DNA of 64,000 nucleotides from assembly GCA_025403435.1 (NCBI GenBank), contig CM046338.1:21970392-22034391 (forward strand). The letters run 5' to 3'. This document shows, in pieces, positions 56,000 to 64,000 of this stretch; position 1 is the first letter of the stretch; every line of letters begins with the position of its first letter. The position numbers and the translations under genes were made by a program. Under the pieces are notes generated by a model that was not told where the DNA came from, ran no database searches, and saw nothing but the letters and a program-made list of their open reading frames with translations. The DNA is from Artocarpus heterophyllus. Taxonomy: Eukaryota > Streptophyta > Magnoliopsida > Rosales > Moraceae.

Positions 56000-57260
56000 A
56001 CAATGGTCAACCAACATAATGCAAACGAGCACCTGAGCGTCTACGAGAGTTTGCGGTTCCTTTGGTGGATGGCATTCACACAGGCATTCAACGCCTATCC
56101 ATTGAAGCTAACAATTTTGAACTAAAACCAGCCCCTATCCAGATGGTGCAAGCATCTAAATTTGGGGGTTCACTTGTCGAAGAACTTCATGCTCATCTTG
56201 CAAATTTTCTGGAGATACGTGCTACTTTCAAGTACAATGGCATTTCTAATGGTGTCATTAGACTGAGGCTATTCCCATTCTTACTCCGGGACGGTGATAA
56301 GCTCCAGCTGACTTCACTTCCTTCGAAGTCGACCTCTATATGGATCGATTTGGCACAAAAGTTCCTTGCCAAGTACTTCCCACCTGTAAAGACTACCAAG
56401 TTGAGAAATAACATCCCTTCTTTTGTGCAATATGACAATGAATATCTTTATGAAGCCTGGGAAAGGTTCAAAGACTTGTTGCGCAAATGCCCTCATCATT
56501 TCTTGCCAACTGGTTGATTATTCAATCTTGGCACAATGGGTTGTTAGGTTCTATTAGGTCAGGTGTTGACGTTGCGACAGGTGAATCGATAATGGAAAAA
56601 TAATATGAAGATGCCTATAACTTGTTGGAGGTGATGGTAGCCAATAATTATCAATGGCCCATTAACAGGATGAATGCAAAATGAACTGCTAGTGTTCATG
56701 AGATTGAAGCTTTAACTGCCTTAACAACTCAAGTGGCAGCTTTGTCAAAGAAATTTGAAACTGTTGAATTGAATGCTATTTAAAGTCTTCCTGCAGGTTA
56801 TGAGATGTGTGGTGATAACCACTATGGAAAGATATGCCTTTAGGGCTATTATTTAGAAAACAGACAGAATAATCCCTACTCGAATTTCTACAATTCAAGT
56901 TGGAAAAATCATACAAATTTCTCATGGAGCAATAATAAAAATACAGGTACACCATTGTCCTCTTCAAATCCTATGTTTCCATCAGGTTTTGTTCTCAAGC
57001 TCCACCTAGTGAGAAGAAACCATATCTCAAAGAATTAGTTAATCAGATCGGAGCCAGCACTTCATAGTTTATGGTAGACGTAAGAACTCAACTTTCAAAG
57101 ACTAGAACACAACTTCAGAGTCAAGCAGCTTCCACCCGGAATATTGAAATACAACTGGGCCAGCTTGCTTCTATATATAATTGGCCTTAAGGTGCTTGCC
57201 TAGCAATTAGAGACTAATCCCAACAGAGAGGGTAAGGAACACTACAATGGTATCACATTA
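56000..57260 (+). pseudogene. Gag of Athila-type element 2
   Basis: The open frame 56,062-56,517 is clear gag: LSIEANNFELKPAPIQMVQA, VIRLRLFPFLLRDGDKLQLT and LAQKFLAKYFPPVKTTKLRN, then LYEAWERFKDLLRKCPHH. After a stop, other frames give IEALTALTTQVAALSKKFET, a partial knuckle MCGDNHYGKIC and QAASTRNIEIQLGQLASIYN. The order is that of Athila-type gag, with many stops after 56,517. Confidence 0.85.
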
Positions 57261-57299
57261 AGGAGCAGGAAAGATATATTTTAAGATGAGTACTCCTTA

Positions 57300-58260
57300 C
57301 ACCCTGCCTCCATCGTTCCCTCAGCAACTTCGAAAGCAGAAACTTGACAGGCAGTTTGGTGAGTTTCTTGATGTTTTCAAGAAATTACACATTAACATTC
57401 CATTTACAGATGCACTAGAGTGAATGCCATGCTACATCAAATTCATGAAAGACATCTTGTCTAAGAAGAGGAAACTAGGTGAGTTTGAGACTGTCATATT
57501 TACTGCAGAGTGTAGTGCAATTTCGCATGAGAAACTGCCGCCCAAGCTTAAGGATCCGGGGAGTTTCCACATTCCTTGCATCGTCGGACCATGCAATTAT
57601 GTGATTTGGGTGCAAGCATGAAATTAATACCTCTCTCCGTGTTCAAGAAGTTGAGAATAGGTGAATTAAAGCATGCTATAGTTTCCTTGCAATTGGCTGA
57701 ATGAACAATAAGATATCCAAGGGGGTTTTGGAAGATGTTTTAGTGGAAGTCAGCAAATTAATCTTTTTGACAGATTTTATAGTATTGGATATGAAAAAAG
57801 GCCAAGATATATCTTTATTCTTCGGTCGACCGTTTTTAGCTATTTGAAATGTTGTAATAAATGTACCAAAAGGAGAGCTAAGTTTGGAAGTGGAGAATGA
57901 AAAGGTTACTTTTAAGATATTCCAAACACCCTCAACTCCACTAAAAGACGAATCTCAGCCAACTAGACAAGGGGGGAAAGAGCTATAGTGCAAAAAAAAA
58001 GAAAATCCGTGAAGGCTACAGAGCTACATCAAGAGTTGGATAAAACACATAATTTCCCCCGAGATTATCAAAGCTAGGAACAAACAGGTGGCAATAGAGG
58101 CACAAAATTGCCAGGGAAGGAAGCCAAAGTTCGAGGACCACCCAAGGAGAGATACATGGTGGAGAAAAAGAGAAGATGAATCCTTTGCTAAGCAATAACC
58201 ATGTGACGAGCATAGAGGTGCATGGGAATAGTCCATCGATGATATAGGAGGGCGAAGATT
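57300..58260 (+). pseudogene. Athila protease remnant joined to the end of pol
   Basis: PSLPQQLRKQKLDRQFGEFL, KLHINIPFTDALE and LPPKLKDPGSFHIPCIVG are the typical lead into the protease. Broken pieces of the protease follow in other frames to about 57,930. Near 58,235-58,260 RRFKPYIKG resembles the tail of Athila-type pol. RT, RNase H and integrase, several kilobases in a complete element, are absent between them, which indicates an internal deletion. Confidence 0.72.
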
Positions 58261-58631
58261 TAAGCCTTACATCAAAGGTTGAGCAGATTGGTGGAAATCT
58301 TCTACCACTATCTTTGACACAATCTAAAGTAAAGATGCAAAGAAAGTCGGGCTAAAGACATAAAACAAGCACTTTTCGGGAGGAAATCTAAGTATTTTAA
58401 ATTTATACTATTTTTAATTTGTTTTTAAAATTTTAGTTTAGTTTATTTCTTTTTAGTTTTGTTTTAATTTGATAAAAAATGATGAAAAAAATAATAACAG
58501 AAATTTTCTGTGTTTATTTGTTTTTTAAGCCATTGAACAAGTTTAGGGGTTGGCATTAGGGAATTTCATCATCATATATTTTCCAAACCCCCAGATGCGG
58601 AGCATTCAATTCCATGATTTTTGGCCAAAGG
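58261..58631 (+). other. 3' untranslated part of Athila-type element 2
   Basis: T-rich sequence without a frame. The stretch AACAAGTTTAGGGGTTGGCA followed by GCATTCAATTCCATGATTTT resembles the usual spacer after pol in this group. It is interrupted at 58,632. Confidence 0.5.
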
Positions 58632-60632
58632 TGTTAGACATGTATGTCCTAAGGAGTAAAAATATAATAAGTTTTTGTAGACATTTTTATCAATAAAGAA
58701 TTTATTTATTGTTTATATACCAAATCTTGTCATCTTTACGTTCATATTTGTTGAATGTATGTTAAGCAAACATGCTATATATACATTAATTAACTAGATC
58801 TTACTAATCTTTAAGTGCCTAGAACTCCTGCAATTTGTGAAAAGAAGAACGCTCTAGAAGAGCTTCAACCAACTAATCTTCTTTGCCATTCTCTATCCAA
58901 GATCAGAATGTGTGTGGGCACACCTCGTACAGCTCTTCTACTGGCGACTCTCCTTCTAACCAATTAAGACAAAGGTTTGAGATTATGAACAAAAGCTTTT
59001 AGGGAGTTTTAGAGTATCTAACACAAGAGTACTCACTCTTAATGTCTCAACCGATCTAAATAACTCTGAAAGCTCACTCTTTATTTACAAAAATCGTCCC
59101 CTAGGTTGGTCATTATCATATAAGCCCTCAAAAATTTGAATATGGATTAACTTCTAATAAATTTGCATAAAAAACACGTGACCAAATTATCGTTAGATCG
59201 GCAGGCCGAACTAACGGATTGACCTGCCGAACTTGCTCCATTGGCAAGCCAAACTAACCGATTGGCCTGCCGAACTTACGATAATATAATCCCTGAGAAT
59301 CTTTTATTTCCTACATGAGATTCTTTAGATAGAGCCTCAATTTTAATTCAAATAACCCAATTGAGAAGTTATCTAATTAAAACAATCATATTTAGATAAT
59401 TTCTAAGAAAATAAATTTCTCAATAATTCAACAAGTTTATCTTGAATTAATTTATAAAAATTAATTCAACTAATAAATAGACATGAATTATCTAATCCTA
59501 TTGAATTTCAGCCAATCTAATAACTTAACGTAAGTCACCAATTTATTAAAAAAGCACACCGTATCATTACAGGATTTATCATAAACTAACAAAGGGGACC
59601 TAATGGACCTATTAGTTCAAGCTTCAATAATTATAAAATATAATATTCCAGATATACATTTTATAATCATCAACTGTAACGCTACTCCACTAAAAGCTTA
59701 GAGCTGCACTTTCGAACTATATAAAATACGAAGCCTAAAGTAGCTAAGTGTTCATGACATATCAAAATGCGTTATATCCCCATAGGATATTCATAATCGG
59801 CTTAAGGAAAAATTTCATCTTACCTTCCCGATTATTTTTATCTTACGTTCCGTTATCTTACCACTAGAAAACTTACCATCCAAGGACAATATACAATTCG
59901 GTTACACCTATGTATTCAAACGGTTGAGTGCTCTAGTTTTCCAAGTACAAGATAACGCATATAAGAGAATATCATTGACTCCACTAATGGAGCTTTAGAT
60001 TCATTATCTATGAATAATAGGTCTACGCTATTAAGAGTCATGTCTCCAACGCACCAGTATGCGTACCATCATAAAGTCAGGATGAGATGCCATCCTTTGA
60101 CACATCAAAAGATATAAGTCAAGAAAACAGGCCCATTAGTCCTTTCAGGATTAAGACATAACACATATGATTGTCTAAAGTGAATTGATTTGTATAGATG
60201 GAATTATTAATCCAAATCAATTCCACTTTATATCCCAATCCAATAACTCGTCACCTGTGACAATGTACTAATGTTTCTTTTTGTGGAGTCCAACTTTGAT
60301 GGCCAAGACAAACTATCTCCCGTTAGAGATATAGATAACATAATAATCTTAGCATGAACAAAGCGCCTAACTTTATTCCTTAGATTGCATATCTTATGAT
60401 TTAGACCATCACCTTTAGAATCATGTCTTCTACATAATCTATCCATCATATGCCTGATTCTTAAAGGTTTAGACTGACAATCTCAGACTTTGTTTGCTTA
60501 ACATATATGCAACAAATATGAATGTAAAGAGGGCAATAATTGGTATATGAACAATAAATAAATTCATTATTAATAAAATGTCTCCAAAAACATATTTCAA
60601 CATTTTACTCCTTAAGGCATACATGTCTAACA
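58632..60632 (-). repeat. 2.0-kb LTR-like repeat with long inverted ends
   Basis: It begins TGTTAGACATGTATG and ends CATACATGTCTAACA. The outer 145 bp or so are imperfect inverted copies of each other, which is far longer than the few bases seen at normal LTR ends. The core resembles a copia-type LTR read on the minus strand and is shared with 62,433-64,000. No 5- or 9-bp duplication flanks it (AAAGG versus TACAT). No transposase or pol is present. It could be a solo LTR with an altered end or a foldback element. Confidence 0.55.
59198..59273. repeat. Four-unit GGCCTGCC-type palindrome array in the LTR-like repeat
   Basis: Units CGGCAGGCCGA, GGACCTGCCGA, TGGCAAGCCAA and TGGCCTGCCGA start at 59,198, 59,220, 59,242 and 59,263 (spacings 22, 22, 21). 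Each is a near-palindrome followed by AAC or ACT. The type and the period are those of the chromovirus LTR array. Confidence 0.85.
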
Positions 60633-61001
60633 TACATTAGTGGAGCGAAGTGCAAAAAGCAAGCTCATGGAGTTCTACAATTCATTATTTAGAGATAAAT
60701 TTTAATTCACTTGATTGTATAAACTGATCTGGGTAGTGGCAACTAAATGTAAATGATTATTCACACACACTCAAAGTAAGAGGGAATCAACAAAGGTTGA
60801 AATTCTACATATTCTTTGTGTTTAAAATTTTTCATGAGCTATATCACATGTAAAATCTTTGAAGCCTATCTATTAATAAAATCGACTCATTCCCTATGTG
60901 TCTTTTTTTTTTTAATTTCTTTTACTAGTTTCTTTTTCTCAAGAACTAGCAAAATGTCACATTTGGGTGGGGGTGGGGGGGGGGGGTTGGGTGTGGTTAT
61001 T
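60633..61001 (+). other. End of element 2 internal region with G-rich polypurine tract
   Basis: After the inserted repeat the Athila internal sequence resumes. It carries the CAAGAACTAGCAAAATG motif (about 60,939-60,956) and then a G-rich tract with GGG, GGGGG, a run of 12 G and another GGG (60,964-60,991) before the 3' LTR at 61,002. The tract could form a G-quadruplex. Confidence 0.7.
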
Positions 61002-62432
61002 TGATGAGTTGATTTTCTATAAGTACTTAGAGACCTTTAGCATGGTGTTTTGTTGGTTTTCAAGTGTTTTATTATCTTTTTATATTTTTTTATTCATTTT
61101 GCAGATTACAAAAAGGTTTAGCAAATTTGGTTGATTAGGGAAAAGATAGAAAACGTGGCTCAAATTAAGGTTTAATTAAAGAAAGATGAAGCAGTTGCAC
61201 TGCAGCCTTAAATTTGGGCATTGCAGCGGCCTTGAATATGGGTATCGCAGCACCAAAGAAGCAGAACAACACATTTTGGACCAGTAAACCTAACGCCTAG
61301 GCATTGGGAAGGAGAGCCGTGGCCCTGGGCTAGCGCCATAGTGTTGGGATGTGAGGCCGAGGCGCTGTAGGCAAAATAGAAGGCATTGATCAAGGGTTAG
61401 CGCCGCGGCGCCTAGTTGGGAATTTTGATATATTGAATTCTAAACTTTTTATTTTCTTTCTTATCTGCTACAAACCTACAAATTGGTCTTCATTAGGGGT
61501 TTTAGGTAGGGCCGGTAATTTTAGATACAACACGATGATACGATACAAAAACGACAAAAGATAAACGGGTTTGGACCATACGTTTATTAATTGGGCCATA
61601 AATAGGTTGGCAGGAATAACACAAAAATAAACAGGCTGGATTCATGCTAACACACCTAACACGCCTTAACATGTTTAACTAAACGGGCCGTAAATGTGTT
61701 GACCCGGCACGACATGACTCATCCATTTATAACACATTTAAACTTAAAAATAAAAATATTTGAAATATTTGTAGTAGGTTAGTATTAATTAGATATTGTG
61801 TTTTTTTAATTTTCTTTTTTGGCTTTTTTTTAATTTTTTTAATTTTTTTAATTTTTAGTTAACTGGGTCATAAACGTGTCATATGCGTGTTGTTTTCATA
61901 CCAACCTATCACGGCACATTTAATAATCATGTTAATTGTGTCATACCGTGTTACACATGCCGTAAGCGTGTTGTGTTTGTGTTTGCATTTTTGGCACGTT
62001 TATTAATCGTGTCATGTTTGTATTTAGGCTAAACATGTCGTGTTATAAATGTGCCAACACGAACACGACATGAACACGTTTATTGCTACCTCTAGTTTTC
62101 GGTATCTTTTTCTAGAGAATAGGAGAGGAAAAAAAGAGCCAATTGGGGAGGAGAAGAAAAGCATCTTGGAAGTAGATTCTTAACTTCAGACTCAACTTCA
62201 TAAATAGTTTTTATTTCTCTTTCCTTTCTTCATGTTTAAGTTTCTATTAAACTTAATTAGAACCAATTCATGAAACTTGATTTAATGATAATTTCTTTTC
62301 TATGATTTCATTCTACAAAGTGATTGTTTATTTTAATGTAATTTCATTAATTGGCCATTGATGGAATTGATTCGATGAACCTTAATAATAGCGACGGAGT
62401 TATTTTTTGTTCATCACCTGCATAGAAGAACA
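61002..62432 (+). repeat. 3' LTR of Athila-type element 2, interrupted and truncated
   Basis: It matches the 5' LTR from TGATGAGTTGATTT. The match is broken by an insert at about 61,504-62,094 and stops at 62,432, where the second 2-kb LTR-like repeat begins. Confidence 0.83.
61504..62094. mobile_element. hAT-like MITE (about 590 bp) in the LTR
   Basis: It interrupts LTR sequence that is continuous in the 5' LTR. Ends are AGGTAGGGCCGGTAAT and, complemented, AGAGGTAGCAATAAAC. The inside is full of ACACGACATG and CGTGTTGTGTTTG strings in both orientations, usual in a class of plant hAT MITEs. A clean 8-bp duplication is not readable. Confidence 0.6.
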
Positions 62433-64000
62433 TGTTGGAAAAATAGTACGCAGAGAAATTTTAAAAATTTTATATCAGAGTATTTTCCAAAACACAAGTT
62501 TGACACGCTATATGCATAAATTAACCAGATCTTACTAACCTTTGAATGCCGAAGAACTCCCGCAATCCATGAAGAGAAGTAACGGTCCAGAAGAGCCTCA
62601 ACCAACTGGTCTTCTTTGCTATTCTCTATCCACTATCAGAGTGAGTGTGGGCTCACATGTATAGCTCTTCCTCCAGGTGACTCTTCTTCCAACCAATTGA
62701 GAGAACCCAAAGCTAGTGTTCGTGATTTATGAACAAGAGCTCTTAGGGAGTTTTCAGATTCTCACCAGTAAAGTATCACTTTTAATCTCTCAATTAATCT
62801 AAATAACTTATGAGACTCACTCCCTATTTATAGAGGTCGGGTCTAGGGTCAGTCCTTATCAAATAAGGACTCAAAATTTGAATCAGAATAAAATTTGGAT
62901 CAATATCTAATGAAATTCACATGAAAACGCGTGATTTTTTTTTTCACTCATAGGCAGGCCGATCTATCTAATAGGCAGGCCAAACTTCCCCATCGGCAGG
63001 CTGAACTTGAGGACCGGCATGCCGAACTGCCAACAAAAAAATCTCAGCGAATCTTTTATTTTCCACCCAAAATTCTATAAGATAAAGTCTAAGTTTTAAT
63101 TCAAATAACCCAATAGAGAAGTTATCTAATTAAAACAATTTTATTTAGATAATCTCTAGGAAAGTAAATGAATTCCTAATAATTCCACAAGTTTATCTTG
63201 ATTTAATTTATTCAAAATTAAATCAATTGATAAAAAGACAAGAATTATCCGATTCCAATAATTCAACAAGTTTATCTTGAATTAATTTTGTTACAAAATT
63301 AATTCAACCGATAAACAGACATGAATTATTTGATTCTTTCGAATTTCAACCAATCTAATAAATTTGATATAAGTCACCAATTATTGGAAAAGCACGCCGT
63401 ATCGTTACAGGATATTACGAGCTAGCAAATAAGACCAAATGGACCTATATAGTTCAAGCTCCTGATAATTATGAAACCCAATATTCCATATATACATTTC
63501 ATAATTATCAACTCCAATGCTACTCCACTAAAAGCTTGGAGATGCACTCTCGAACTATATAGAATTACGAAGCCCGTATAGCTAAGTCTCCATGACATAT
63601 CATAGTATATCATATCCCTATAGGATTATCCATAATCGGCTTAAGGACAAGTTCTGTCTTACTTTTCTGATTGTTTTATCTTATGTTCCATTATCTCGCT
63701 ATCAAAAAACTTACCATCCAAAGACGATATACCATTCGGTTACACCTATGTATCCAAATGGTTGAGCGCTCCAGTTCTCCAATTATAGGATAACGCATAT
63801 AAGGGGATATCACTACTCCTAAAGAGGAGGTATGGATTCCATATCTATGAATAACAGGTGTACGCTACCAAGAGTCATGCCTCCAATGTACCGACATGCA
63901 TACCACTATTAAAATGTGGTTGTCACCCTTTGGTACATCAAAAGATACAAGTCAAGACAATGGGCCCACTATTCATCTTAGGATTAAGATACAATACAAA
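62433..64000 (-). repeat. Second copy of the 2-kb LTR-like repeat, running off the window
   Basis: From about 62,505 on it matches the core of 58,632-60,632, for example AGATCTTACTAA, CCAACCAATTGAGAG-like text and GGTTACACCTATGTATCCAA. Its outer end is different: TGTTGGAAAAATAGTACGCA. The right end is beyond the window. It carries its own four-unit palindrome array (starts 62,952, 62,973, 62,994, 63,015; spacings all 21). Confidence 0.65.
62952..63025. repeat. Four-unit palindrome array, 21-bp period
   Basis: Units AGGCAGGCCGA, AGGCAGGCCAA, CGGCAGGCTGA and CGGCATGCCGA lie exactly 21 bp apart. They match the arrays at 31.8, 38.8, 25.7 and 59.2 kb in type and period. Confidence 0.85.

Larger units (their letters stand above)
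54433..62432 (+). mobile_element. Athila-type Ty3/gypsy element 2, internally deleted and interrupted
   Basis: The 5' LTR starts TGATGAGTTGATTT (54,433) and the 3' LTR starts TGATGAGTTGATTT at 61,002 after a G-rich tract. Gag and protease remnants follow the 5' LTR; RT and integrase are missing. A 2-kb LTR-like repeat is inserted at 58,632-60,632, a hAT-like MITE in the 3' LTR, and a second 2-kb repeat ends the 3' LTR at 62,433. The left flank is CCTAT; the right flank is not in the window. Confidence 0.83.

Noticed and set aside
58632..60632. Mutator-like DNA transposon
   Set aside because: The long inverted ends fit, but no 9-bp duplication flanks it and the core resembles an LTR; left as an unclassified LTR-like repeat.
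1..64000. tRNA, rRNA or other structured RNA genes
   Set aside because: None was recognised by eye; a tRNA or covariance-model scan would be needed to exclude small ones.

Overview
The window is nuclear DNA of a flowering plant, almost certainly a eudicot. It is AT-rich and intron-bearing, it holds a TIR-type NLR (NB-ARC, LRR and C-JID exons; this class is missing from grasses), and most of it is nested plant retrotransposons. I see no intact ordinary gene. The two host genes present are both broken: an NLR pseudogene on the minus strand (14.7-24.6 kb) and a first exon of a strictosidine-synthase-like gene (26.9-27.2 kb, minus). An assembly gap of 100 N lies between them.

Layout. 1-5.0 kb: AT-rich intergenic DNA with one MITE-like hairpin. 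5.0-7.1 kb: an Athila-type LTR with its polypurine tract. It abuts exactly a truncated LTR of a minus-strand Ty1/copia element (7.1-13.65 kb) that has gag, protease, integrase, RT and RNase H, all broken. 14.7-24.6 kb: NLR pseudogene. Its exons decode cleanly as NB-ARC, LRR, LRR and three post-LRR C-JID-type exons, with a 3.5-kb plus-strand copia deletion derivative (19,147-22,635, TSD AGAAA) in the NB-ARC/LRR intron. 25.4-26.7 kb: two pieces of one Ty3/gypsy LTR family facing each other across the gap. 27-30.6 kb: the gene stub, a hAT-like element, a Tourist-like MITE and a GC-rich repeat. 30,656-39,792: a structurally complete Ty3/gypsy chromovirus (Tekay/Del type, minus strand) with 2,198-bp LTRs and perfect TTACT duplications, but with eleven in-frame stops. 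39.9-43.4 kb: a decayed CACTA (En/Spm) transposase. 45.8-54.4 kb: an Athila-type element lacking pol, with a solo LTR nested in it (48,770-50,875, TSD ACACT). 54.4 kb to about 62.4 kb: a second Athila-type element that retains gag and protease remnants. Its inside holds a 2-kb LTR-like repeat, its 3' LTR holds a hAT-like MITE, and a second copy of the 2-kb repeat cuts it off and runs to the window end.

The most unusual signals are non-coding. An array of short near-palindromes (core CGGCCTGCCGA) repeats at about 21-22 bp, i.e. two helical turns. It occurs in the Tekay LTRs and again, with the same spacing, in the unrelated 2-kb LTR-like repeat. A second array (ACGACATGTCGT type) sits in the long leader of the first copia element as three pairs. 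Both look like phased protein-binding or silencing/anti-silencing sites and are not explained by the coding content.

Family names rest on motifs read directly in the translations and on TSD, PBS and PPT structure. Lineage names (Tekay, Athila, PIF/Harbinger, hAT) are inferences from established family knowledge, not database results.
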